A stretch of DNA of 14,094 nucleotides from Tetmemena sp. SeJ-2015. Taxonomy: Eukaryota; Ciliophora; Spirotrichea; Sporadotrichida; Oxytrichidae. The notes below the pieces were generated by a model. The model was not told the origin of the DNA, ran no database searches, and saw only the letters and a list, made by a program, of their open reading frames with translations. Positions 7,546-14,094 of the stretch are shown one piece after another. The DNA is taken from the NCBI GenBank assembly GCA_027382625.1, contig JAJKFJ010010084.1, positions 1-14,094 on the forward strand, read 5' to 3'. The stretch's first letter is position 1; each line of letters begins with the position of its first letter. The position numbers were made by a program, and so were the translations under genes.

Positions 7546-8830
7546 TTGATGGATTATTCCTTCGTATTCTTATCCACAAAACCAGCAAAATTCATATTAG
7601 CACTGATTGCAAGTCATGTGTTCACAGCCTTTGTTCTTTTCTATTACAACTTTGCAATTTGGGCATCTATGAGCATCAGATGTTATTCCATACTATTTAT
7701 AGAGAATCTTCTAATATCCACTTTTATTTTTAAAATATAAATGATTTTAATATTGCGAGCAAGACTATCCTTTGTGCCATTTAACTTAGCAAGTGTAGCA
7801 AACTTCCTCTTTACAGCCACCACAACTAGTTTTCTTTGTTAAATATATAATTTATTAGGATATGAATGATTGAATATAATTGTAATTGTTCCTTAAGGAA
7901 GTTTTAGTATGCTTTAGCACCCTGCGATGGGACAAAACTTAGAGTCTTTAGAATGCATTATCTCGTAAGCATGAATTAAATCTTGATAAATAAGTCATTT
8001 TTAAAATTATAATTAATCTAGATACTTTGTGTATAGAGTTTTACACTCTGAACTCATTTCTTTCTTTAATATATATATATTAACATAATTAATTATCCTT
8101 TATTGGGTCAGTGAGAAGAGTCTTTATCTGCTCTTAAACTAAATAAATAAATCCTTGCGAAAGTTAAGTATTGCATTTACTATTTTGTAGAAATGAATTA
8201 AGATTTAAAAAAAATATTTTTAATTGGATGTCTGGGCATTTGATTGAATGAAATTTACCAGAGAATTAGATCATATACCCTAAGTGATTAATCCAGCACT
8301 CTTTACAAAAGTCGTGCATGCAATCCTATGTCTATATTTATATAAATATTGTTTATAATCACTTAAGGATCTAAAATTCACTTATAGATTAGAATTGAAA
8401 GTAATTACGTAAGTGGAATAAATGAATGAACACACCTCATAATATTTTGACATACTCTCGTTATAGAAAGAGAGAGACAGTAGTAGTAGCGAATCGCCAA
8501 ATTAATTACATGCTAAATGGTGCCTCTGATCAAAGTTTAATTAAAACTTAACCGCTCTCTCTCTCTCTCTTAAAAGATAATTGATCACCTTTTAATAAAA
8601 GGTGACACCTCGACTTAGAATTATTAATTCAAGATTTATTCAAAAATATTCTTTAAACAAACATGGATTTGAATTTCACTTCTTCCCAGACTTCCTCTAT
8701 TCTTTCCTTTTCTAATTTTCTTAAAGCATTATTGTTCATAATTTTTACAACCTAACAAATGCCTTTTTATTCTAATCTATTAGTCAACAATGCAATAACA
8801 TATTTCGCAAGGCTTTAAAATTTAATAAGT
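7546..8830 (-). CDS. RBR-type (RING1-IBR-RING2) E3 ubiquitin ligase, germline version with four IESs
   Basis: RBR ligases take ubiquitin from an E2 on RING1 and pass it through a RING2 cysteine to the substrate. Reading right to left: RING1 (8325-8140) shows DCMHDFCKECW and KCPDIQC. A linker gives IKTLLTDPIK and LYTKYLD. The IBR (7960-7765) shows FCPIAGCQ, SCGGCKEEVCYTC and WHKGQSC. RING2 (7665-7560) shows RCPNCKVVIEK, GCEHMTCNQC and FCWFCG, with the expected catalytic cysteine in GCEHM at 7624-7626. Two TAA codons in RING2 (7597-7599, 7570-7572) and others in the IBR must be Gln. Four pointer-bounded segments interrupt the domains. Upstream, MSKYYEVC (about 8460-8435) may hold the first RING1 cysteine, and a charged helix (LRKLEKERIEEVWEEVKF, 8730-8670) may be the N-terminal region. 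Both ends and the first half of RING1 are unresolved. Confidence 0.85.
7836..7890 (-). other. IES inside the IBR, 50 bp, pointer TTGTT
   Basis: TTGTT is at 7836-7840 and 7886-7890 (AACAA in sense). The two halves of the IBR are in different frames. Removing 50 bp unites them as GCQSILKLPQGTKKTSCGGC, with 14 residues between the cysteines, a normal IBR spacing. This is the clearest single IES in the window. Confidence 0.85.
7979..8019 (-). other. IES before the IBR, 36 bp, pointer AATCT
   Basis: AATCT is at 7979-7983 and 8015-8019 (AGATT in sense). The interior has an in-frame TGA. Removal gives TKYLDLIHAYEIMHSKDSKF and leads straight into the first IBR cysteine. The pointer has no TA. Confidence 0.75.
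8064..8102 (-). other. IES in the RING1-IBR linker, 34 bp, pointer CTTTA
   Basis: CTTTA is at 8064-8068 and 8098-8102 (TAAAG in the gene's sense). The interior is dominated by an AT dinucleotide run. Removal joins TLLTDPIK to KEMSSECKTLYTKYLD in one frame, giving the usual tyrosine-rich helix before the IBR. Confidence 0.7.
8175..8225 (-). other. IES in RING1, 48 bp, pointer ATT
   Basis: ATT stands at 8175-8177 and 8223-8225 on the plus strand. The length is a multiple of three and contains no TGA, so the frame alone would not reveal it. The RING1 signature CPxxxC does: removal yields KCPDIQCNTQ, whereas reading through puts 17 residues between Pro-Asp-Ile-Gln and the cysteine. Confidence 0.65.
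8469..8604. repeat. Simple repeats and a perfect short hairpin upstream of RING1
   Basis: (AG)4 at 8469-8476 is followed by (TAG)3 at 8481-8489, and (CT)8 lies at 8555-8570. At 8586-8604, CACCTTTT and AAAAGGTG form an 8-bp stem with a 3-base loop. They lie between two coding-like minus-strand segments of the RBR region, so they probably sit in an IES or spacer. Confidence 0.6.
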
Positions 8831-9408
8831 AATATCTTTTATTATTTTTCTTTTTGAGCGCAATCTGCTATGTAGTTGATTTATCTTGAGAGCTTTTTAT
8901 AGAGTATTATTTTTGCTGATGAATTCTTTTTGGATAAATTATAAATTAAATGATCTAGTTGAGATTTTAATTAAAATCAATTTAATATTTTTAGAATAAG
9001 TGAGATGTTGCATCATGTTGGCTGTTTAAATAACTAAAATACCATTGGAAATTGCTTGATGAACAAATTATATTTTAATTTTTATTAATTGAAAGTTTGA
9101 TTCTTAACATAATGCAACATATTAAACTTTTTAATAATCAACTGTGTTAAATTAAGATTTAAATAATAAACTATGAAGGAAGCTCATCCATAAATCATTA
9201 AAATGTAGTAATAATGCCAAAAGAGCTTAAAAGTGATAATTTAAATATATTCATTCGTGATTATTACATAAATTTCAGCAAAAATATTACAATAAATTTT
9301 CGTCCCATTAATATTTAATTATTTATAGACTATTCTATTATTCTTAAAACACACTCAAACAAAACAAAAGCAAAGAAATTAAGTATCCTATTTTTATATA
9401 AAATATAC
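8831..9408. other. Mostly AT-rich interval, possible coding fragment at 8850-8930
   Basis: On the minus strand 8930-8850 can be read as FISKNNTLQKALKINQLHSR or, in another frame, as SSQDKSTTQQIALKKKNNKR. Either could be an N-terminal segment of the RBR gene. From 8940 to 9408 I see no convincing gene. Confidence 0.25.
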
Positions 9409-9790
9409 TCAGAGGATTATACCAAGGAATATTAAAAATGCAAAATATAGTTTTTTGGCCACGCAATGAAATTCAAAATTTTGAATGATTTTATTAGTTT
9501 ACTCTTTTATGATTGATTAATGCTTTCCTCGAAATTTAATCCATTCTGTTAATTCTTCATAAACTTCGAAGATTGCAAGATTTTTAAAAAACCCAACATT
9601 ATTCTAATTACTTTTAAATAACACTAACTTTACGATTAGAAAGCAAGACTCTCACTAATTTCATCATTAAGTAGGAGTCATCCGTCATCCATAGCTACTA
9701 AAACTTTTGTTTGCAAATACAAAAGTAGAAGTTAGGCTATATTTATGATTTTTCATTTTACTCTTACTGAATTATAATGATATGGCTCCT
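9409..9790 (-). CDS. Minus-strand germline gene in two segments, unknown function
   Basis: The first piece (about 9765-9612) reads FCICKQKFQQLWMTDDSYLM and then MKLVRVLLSNRKVSVI. The second (9584 to TGA 9409-9411) reads NLAIFEVYEELTEWIKFRGK, HQSIIKEQTNKIIQNFEFHC and a hydrophobic tail. Removing about 31 bp at a short A/T repeat brings them into one frame as VSVIQNLAIFEVYEE. The composition is well balanced and better than the competing plus-strand frame over the same DNA. The hydrophobic tail before the TGA may be IES sequence. No family is recognised. It lies upstream of the RBR gene on the same strand and could in principle be its N-terminal part. Confidence 0.45.
9581..9615 (-). other. IES candidate, about 31 bp, short T-run pointer
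   Basis: TTTT at 9581-9584 and 9612-9615 flanks a segment whose removal corrects the frame between two good coding pieces. The repeat is low-complexity, so the exact boundary is uncertain. Confidence 0.35.
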
Positions 9791-10112
9791 TCATTAAATT
9801 TAAACCAAAATAATTAAAATAAAATTATAATATAGCATATATCACTTTCTTATAATCTCAATTTTAATAAAGATATAATTAATCTCGATTATCTTATCAT
9901 CCTCATTCTATATTATTTAAATGTAGTTAGTTCAACTGCATCCAATTAATTCATTTAATCTATAAAATAAATTAAGAAAATTATCCAATAAATTCTAAGC
10001 TATAATATAGGCTGGGTGGCTTTAGACATCTTTTTTAATTAATTCTAATACCTATAATAATTAATTTAATATTTTAACGTTAAGCAAAAGTCATGCACAA
10101 ATAGAATATAGT

Positions 10113-10215
10113 TCAGAGAGATATAAAACCTGAATAGTCAATTGCCACTGCTTTGCTTCCTATTTATTTCACTTCCTTCTACCTTCTATTTTCCATTAAA
10201 TTCTTCACTCTAATA
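10113..10215 (-). CDS. Short coding-like 3' segment, minus strand
   Basis: The frame reads LMENRRQKEVKQIGSKAVAI and then DYSGFISL before a TGA at 10113-10115. It uses two TAG/TAA codons as Gln and is richer in G/C than its flanks. It may be the last segment of a gene whose other parts lie to the right. Flanking DNA at 9791-10112 and 10216-10406 is AT-rich with nothing I can support. Confidence 0.35.
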
Positions 10216-10406
10216 AAATTACTATAATTACTATAAAAATGGAGTTATTCCCCAACTTCTTTGAGATTAACTCATTATACTATCTGAATTATCTTTATCG
10301 AATTCCTCCAAGCTTTGTATAAAATTGAATTATTAAATTATAAAGTTAAAATTTAAAACTCTTGGGTGCATTCAAGTTAATATACTATCCGTTCAGGCCC
10401 GATTTT

Positions 10407-10503
10407 TCATTACTGACTAGGTAGCCAGATTTCTAATAAGTAGCAGCTGTTTTTAGTCTTTTTATTGAACTTTAGAGAAGTAGCTTCAAAATCATGCGTA
10501 ATT
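10407..10503 (-). CDS. Short coding-like 3' segment, minus strand
   Basis: The frame reads HDFEATSLKFNKKTKNSCYL and then LEIWLPSQQ before TGA 10407-10409. It is clearly less A/T-biased than its surroundings. It could be the last segment of a gene extending into 10.57-11.9 kb. The family is unknown. Confidence 0.4.
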
Positions 10504-10567
10504 TGATGCTGAAAGAAAGTTCACTATAATTTTTGGATTTAATAAATCTGTAATATTATCTTTTTTT

Positions 10568-11014
10568 TTGAAATTATTCTAGCAATACTCGGCCGACAAG
10601 GACCGTTTACAGCACCAAGTGTTAACACAGATGAAAAGAGCTTTGTCCTTGCTCTTCCAATTTGACAAAAGCAAACTGATAAGTTTTTGAAAAATAAGGG
10701 CTGAACGGATAATGATAAGTCCAAATAAACAGTAAAGATAATGATTAGAATCTCTGCTAAAATACGAATGTGGATATCTAAGATTATACTTATTCTATAT
10801 TCAGTATGCTGACATAAGCTAGACCATTTGGCATTAGCCTGTTTCATGTTATTTGAAATCTCTCCTTATCTCATTAATTTTATTAGGCCTCAAAGCTTTG
10901 AGAACTCGAAGATGCAGCCAACAGGTGCTAAGTTGTGAAAATTCACTGGATTTACCCAAACCTTATGATACTGAGCCTATACTAGCAACCTTGAGTGATA
11001 GGCTCGACATGTGA
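10568..11014. other. Coding-like block, strand unresolved
   Basis: Two GC-richer parts, 10575-10700 and 10880-11014, read as protein on both strands. Plus: QYSADKDRLQHQVLTQMKRA, then after a 36-bp segment bounded by TGATAAGT, and later LPKPYDTEPILATLSDRLDM ending at TGA 11012-11014; one TGA at 10742 remains unexplained. Minus: LRVLKALRPNKINEIRRDF and FAFVKLEEQGQSSFHLCQHL, in the same direction as the genes at 10.4 and 11.0-11.9 kb. In the plus reading this gene converges tail-to-tail with the next one. In the minus reading it would join the two minus-strand genes on either side. Confidence 0.35.
10677..10720 (+). other. IES candidate, 36 bp, pointer TGATAAGT
   Basis: The 8-bp direct repeat TGATAAGT is at 10677-10684 and 10713-10720. 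Removal deletes an in-frame TGA (10688-10690) of the plus-strand reading without changing phase. A second overlapping repeat, GATAATGAT at 10708-10716 and 10737-10745, offers an alternative boundary. Confidence 0.4.
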
Positions 11015-11028
11015 GAATAGATTGTTAA

Positions 11029-11881
11029 TCAAGTAAAAATTTATTTTTTTCTGTTATAATTATCCTTGAATTCTCTAAAGAAACATGAAACTTGGATTTT
11101 CTTCTATTTAAGTCTTAGGTTATTAATTCAATTTCTAAGATTTCAATTCTCACAATATTAAATTGAGATTAAGTAAAAATTTCTTTGCTCATTATTTTGC
11201 TACAACTTGTCTTAATTTGCTTGAAAATTTATTGAAAGACGAAGAGGTTCTATTGATATTACCCTCTTGCCTCATTTTTTGTTTGCTTAAAATAATATGA
11301 ATTTTGCACCACTCAAAAATTCGTTAAATTCTTAGTGCTTATTGATTCTCATACCTTTCGCATTTAATATTATGCTGTTTCTTTCAAAATTGATACTACT
11401 ACCAACTGTAGTCTTCTGTTATCTTAGCTTTAGATTATCTTGATCTTTTTTTCCATAATCTTAAACTTAATCTATTTCGAGAGGTATTCCAATATTAGCA
11501 TTTTTATTTATATCTGGAATTTTATACTTTGGACCTTTGCTTTCTCTTTTGGTAAGAAATTTCTTAATAAAATATTCTATTTAAAATGTAATTTTTATAT
11601 TTGCCTTATAAAATTATCTTTTATTAAATAAATAAAGAAGTTAAAAATAACTTTACTTCATTTTTTTAATTAATTGAAAATTTTTTGTCAAAAAAGTTGT
11701 CAAAAAATAATTTGATATTAATAATATTTTATTTCTATGAAGACAATTGACTTTAACATGATGATTCAAGATGGTATCTTGAGTTTGAATTTTCTTTCCA
11801 AGAGTTACCAGAATTTTCTTCTTAATCACCTTCAATAAGAGAGGGTCTGATTCGATGGGAAGAGCTGTAAGATTCAGTCAT
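11029..11881 (-). CDS. Germline gene starting at 11881, three IES candidates, unknown function
   Basis: An ATG at 11879-11881 in A/T-only DNA begins MTESYSSSHRIRPSLIEGDQ, then a Ser/Asn/Gln-rich stretch (ENSGNSWKENSNSRYHLES). A 172-bp IES joins SSQ to KFLTKRESKGPKYKIPDINK, then IGIPLEIDQVQDYGKKDQDN and NFERNSIILNAKGMRINKHQ. A 37-bp IES joins EF to KQTKNEARGQYQQN and then FKQIKTSCSKIMSKEIFT. If the 12-bp repeat described below is a pointer, the join makes a TGA immediately after EIFT, ending the protein at about 135 residues. If it is not, the frame stays open to a TGA at 10890-10892, giving 260 residues, and overlaps the block of unresolved strand. It is hydrophilic, basic and probably intrinsically disordered, with no domain recognised. 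Its start faces a plus-strand gene at about 11.91 kb, suggesting a divergent pair. Confidence 0.6.
11031..11182 (-). repeat. 12-bp perfect direct repeat, IES pointer candidate at a stop codon
   Basis: AAGTAAAAATTT occurs at 11031-11042 and 11171-11182, 140 bp apart. It is the longest exact repeat of this kind seen in the window's coding zones. Excision would place a TGA directly after the last codons of the minus-strand gene, so the IES would overlap the end of the coding region. Confidence 0.45.
11287..11328 (-). other. IES, 37 bp, pointer TTAAA
   Basis: TTAAA is at 11287-11291 and 11324-11328. Removal corrects a one-base phase difference, giving INKHQEFKQTKNEARGQY. Reading through hits a TGA soon after. 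Confidence 0.55.
11559..11736 (-). other. IES, 172 bp, pointer ATTTCT
   Basis: ATTTCT is at 11559-11564 and 11731-11736. Removal shifts the frame by one base and makes SQLSSQKFLTKRESKGPKYK. Inside it is a 12-bp tandem duplication (TTGTCAAAAAAG/T at 11685-11696 and 11697-11708). Confidence 0.6.
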
Positions 11882-11907
11882 AAATTAGTAGTAATTAATT
11901 ATAAATA

Positions 11908-13062
11908 AGGATAAAAGTTTAACTTATCCAGGAGAAATTCTTACAAAAAGTAATCGATAGATTCAAATAGATGACCAAACAGGATGCAAAGAATATACAA
12001 TCAACAATAAGTCAAGTAATCTCCTCCTGTTGTATTTGGATTTAGATAAATGATTAATGTTACTTCTTTTTCTTAATCCACCTTAATTCGATGCGTCATA
12101 TTTGGAAATCCATTTTCTTTTATAGAGAATGACCTATCTTACTGATTGTGTTCAATTTTCGATATACCCACATTTAAATTAAAGCCAATTTTCAAGAAAG
12201 TAGCTCTTCTTCTGAAGATTTAAAATGAACATCGAAAATTAATATTCCATTTATTTAGAAGAGAATTAGGCTTGATTTATTACAAAAATAGCGTTTTATT
12301 TAAAATTTTCTAAAATATTTATTGGCTAAAATGATATAAGCTTGTGAAGTTAAATTAGCTATTTCTTATTTATAAATTTCAAAAAGGAAACATAGTCTCA
12401 TTTAAAGTTCTAGATGCTACTTTTATTGATATTTTAGAAAACTATAAATTTTTATATTTAGAGTTTTCGCATAAAAACAAATTCTCTAACAATCTAATGA
12501 TCATCTTAATAAATTTATAAAAAGGAATATAGATAAAGAAATCACAATTAATTAGATAAAACTAGTGGATTAAATTTTATTTGTGAACCTCTTTCTGTTC
12601 AAATAAATATAAGAATCTCATTAAATCAGAATAAATTATATAAATCACATCATGAATTATCCATATAGAAATTTTATTAATTTTATAAAGCATTAAATTA
12701 TGAGGTTTAATTCCGTCAGTTTATCACAACTGTTTTATTCCCCAATAATCCTATCGATCTATTAATTTAAGAAACTCTCAAGATTATGGATTAAGAAAAT
12801 AAAAAAGAATATAGACTGCTAGAGAATTTATAAGATAACATTTCTTAAATACCTACTCATTCTTGTTATATTTTTTTTAATTATAGTTGGAATTTTAATT
12901 AAAATCGGTGATAGGTTAAAATAATAAATGGAGAATTGCAACTTCTTGTCAGTTTAAATCTCAGATTCACCCCCTGATCTGCAGCCTGTTCGAAAGCTTA
13001 AAAAATTAATATAAGTTTCTTCTTAAATCATCTCCACAGCACCTCTCAGCAGCGAGATATGA
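11908..13062 (+). CDS. Germline gene with C-terminal membrane helix, unknown function
   Basis: Segment 1 (about 11908 to at most 12132) reads FLQKVIDRFKQMTKQDAKNI and then QSTISQVISSCCIWIQIND. Segment 2 (about 12161-12586) reads DIPTFKLKPIFKKVALLLKI, HRKLIFHLFRRELGLIYYKN and, after a TGA at 12332 that must lie in an IES, FKVLDATFIDILENYKFLYL. Segment 3, in a further frame from about 12583, is open to TGA 13060-13062. It contains KKLSRLWIKKIKKNIDC, a helix (FLKYLLILVIFFLIIVGILI) and a polar tail with SDSPPDLQPVRKLKKL. Phase changes imply IESs near 12130-12160, 12310-12380 and 12580, not assigned to unique pointers. The tail is similar to 4.03-4.07 kb. First in-frame ATG at 11971; the true start is unclear. 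A single-pass membrane protein is likely. Confidence 0.5.
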
Positions 13063-13150
13063 CTCAAGTATTCTTCTTCCTCATCATCATCTTCATCTAA
13101 ACTTGTGTCGCTTATAACTATTGACTAAATGCTCCCGCACAATAGTAACG
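12940..13150 (+). repeat. Diverged second copy of the 4.00-4.22 kb segment
   Basis: Two blocks align with roughly 75% identity by eye: 12963-13000 with 4033-4070, and 13104-13143 with 4178-4217. They lie 140 and 144 bases apart in the two copies. The second block reads CVAYNY, TGA, LNAPAQ here against CVSYNFGLNTPTQ at 4.2 kb, so a Gly codon GGA corresponds to TGA. In this copy the two blocks are in different frames; in the other they share one. A signal-like sequence (MTQVFFFLIIIFIQT) precedes CVAYNY here. Either an IES interrupts this copy or it is a decayed duplicate. Confidence 0.5.
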
Positions 13151-13289
13151 AGGATAAAAGTTCTAAGAATCTCATGCTGAATCGAATTGTCTAATAATTA
13201 TTAAATTGGACACACTTCAACTGCCGCTGATTTATTCCATTTTAATTTAATATATAATTTAAATCTTCTTTTTATTAAATTTTCAGCTA

Positions 13290-13733
13290 TATCGTTAAAT
13301 ATTTTACAAATGTCAGCCGCTGATGCCACCCTCACTGATGCCTAAAAAACGTGATTTTACAGAGTTGGCACGGGAGGTCGACCCAGCCGGTTTGGCCACG
13401 GTGGCTCCAGTTTTGGCAGCGGTACTCAGCCGCACACCCCCCTCAACCCTCCAGCTTACCGGAGAGAGAGCTGCAGCTAGAAGAATCTACGGCCATCTTT
13501 AGCTCTCACCTAGGCTAGTCCAAGAGACTTCACCCAAGGTCTGTGAGAGAGGCGAATCGCCGATAAGCTGGAGGGTTGAGGGGGTGTGACGCTGAGTGCC
13601 GCTGCCAAAACTGGAGCCACCGTGGCCAAACCGGTTGGGTCGACCTCCCGTGCCAACTCTGTAAAATCGCGTTTTTTTAGACATCAGGGAGGCTGGCATC
13701 AGCGGCTGACATTTTAAAAAATATTTAACGATA
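13290..13733. mobile_element. GC-rich inverted-repeat (foldback) element
   Basis: Two arms of about 173 bp, 13290-13462 and 13560-13733, are inverted copies around a 97-bp spacer. Both arms begin TATCGTTAAATATTTT and continue TGTCAGCCGCTGATGCC. By eye they differ at about a dozen positions over the GC-rich 150 bp, plus single-base changes in the A and C runs. Several differences are C/T or G/A at CpG positions. The arms are strongly GC-rich while everything around is AT-rich. The spacer holds the palindrome AGCTGCAGCT at 13469-13478. An unambiguous target duplication was not found. A MITE or foldback transposon limited to the germline is the likeliest nature. The open frame over the right arm is not a gene. 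Confidence 0.8.
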
Positions 13734-13946
13734 ATTATCAATTTAAACTAGAATTAAGAAGAAATCTAACAAGAATGAGTATTGATTTAAGAAATATTAT
13801 ATTTTAAATCGTCTAATAAAATAAAAATCGAATTAAATTAGAGTAATCATATTCTAATCAATCCATCATCTATTAGTATATGCTAAAAATTATAATTTGC
13901 TTAATGTTTACAGTTTAATTTATTCCGATAGTTTGCTTAAATAAAA
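13734..13946. other. AT-rich spacer
   Basis: I see no gene, repeat or motif that I can support between the foldback element and the start of the last gene. Confidence 0.4.
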
Positions 13947-14094
13947 ATGATATGCTAAACATATTGTAAACAAGATGCTGTGTGCACTAAGTGCAAGGGA
14001 GAGCTCTCTGAACTTGAGCTCGAGCAAGAGATCTCTGTGCTTTAAATTGTCAAGCCAAGAGTTGAGAAGTCGGTGGGCGTTTAAACTATCGCAC
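13947..14094 (+). CDS. 5' part of a cysteine-rich (possible B-box-like) protein, cut by window end
   Basis: Composition rises sharply from A/T-only DNA, and an ATG at 13947 opens MICQTYCKQDAVCTKCKGEL followed by SELELEQEISVLQ and IVKPRVEKSVGVQTIA, still open at the last base. Spaced cysteines C-x3-C-x5-C-x2-C resemble the front of a B-box or similar zinc-binding fold, and an acidic helix follows. TAA at 13956 and two later TAA codons would be Gln. Short palindromes (GAGAGCTCTC at 13999-14008, AGAGATCTCT at 14027-14036) lie inside and look incidental to Glu/Leu/Ser codons. The family assignment is tentative because the histidines of a B-box are not seen. Confidence 0.5.

Noticed and set aside
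7546..7740. Plus-strand hydrophobic 64-codon frame
   Set aside because: It is the antisense of the RING2 and following region of the RBR gene; its hydrophobicity mirrors the minus-strand codons.
9004..9516. Plus-strand TGA-free frame of 170 codons
   Set aside because: Frames this long occur by chance when only TGA stops. The minus strand over 9409-9790 gives a more balanced protein with a plausible IES join.
10539..10847. Minus-strand 102-codon frame read in the standard code
   Set aside because: Competing minus and plus frames over the same DNA are at least as protein-like, so no single frame is annotated and the block is left unresolved.
13499..13741. Minus-strand 80-codon frame over the foldback element
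   Set aside because: It covers one arm and part of the spacer of an inverted repeat and has no coding features independent of that structure.
1..14094. Plant intergenic DNA with transposon relics
   Set aside because: AT-richness plus GC-rich repeats first suggested a plant genome. In-frame TAA codons inside an intact RING2, and pointer-bounded gaps that restore the RBR domains, fit a ciliate germline far better.
1..14094. Telomeric C4A4/G4T4 repeats or TBE transposon ends
   Set aside because: I looked for CCCCAAAA or GGGGTTTT blocks as seen at hypotrich telomeres and TBE element ends and noticed none in this window.

Overview
The window reads as germline (micronuclear) DNA of a hypotrich/spirotrich ciliate of the Oxytricha-Stylonychia type. 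It is very AT-rich and looks almost gene-free in the standard code. Read with TAA and TAG as glutamine and only TGA as stop, coding segments appear throughout. The anchor is a minus-strand RBR (RING1-IBR-RING2) ubiquitin ligase at about 7.55-8.33 kb. Its RING2 contains two in-frame TAA codons, and its three zinc domains become continuous only if four short AT-rich segments (34-50 bp), each bounded by a 3-5 bp direct repeat, are removed. These are the hallmarks of internal eliminated sequences (IESs) lying between macronuclear-destined segments (MDSs). Several repeats lack TA, which argues against Paramecium or Euplotes; Euplotes also uses TAA/TAG as stops. The genus is inferred, not proven.

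Layout: 0.3-1.13 kb (-), a cysteine-rich protein with a membrane helix, two IESs resolved. 1.18-1.68 kb, a GC-rich island between 10-bp direct repeats. 1.98-2.34 kb (+), a Q/N/E-rich segment. 2.4-3.24 kb (-), coding fragments. 3.35-3.66 kb (+), a small frame closed by one 48-bp IES. 3.74-4.28 kb (+), segments whose end resembles 12.9-13.15 kb. 4.44-4.98 kb (-), two segments. 5.05-6.26 kb (+), a long gene with one IES and one probable intron. 6.41-6.84 kb, a block open on the minus strand. 7.55-8.83 kb (-), the RBR gene. 9.4-10.5 kb (-), several segments. 10.57-11.01 kb, coding-like with strand unresolved. 11.03-11.88 kb (-), a gene with three IES candidates, probably divergent from 11.9-13.06 kb (+), a gene with a C-terminal membrane helix. 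13.29-13.73 kb, a GC-rich inverted-repeat element. 13.95 kb to the end (+), the start of a cysteine-rich protein cut by the window edge.

In this reading the genes work together only in the sense that each is a separate germline precursor, to be cut out, joined at its pointers and probably carried on its own small macronuclear chromosome. Because TGA is rare in AT-rich DNA, frames of 100-200 codons arise by chance. I therefore rank calls by recognisable motifs, by whether removing a pointer-bounded segment restores one coherent frame, and by composition. All joins were made by eye and no search was run.
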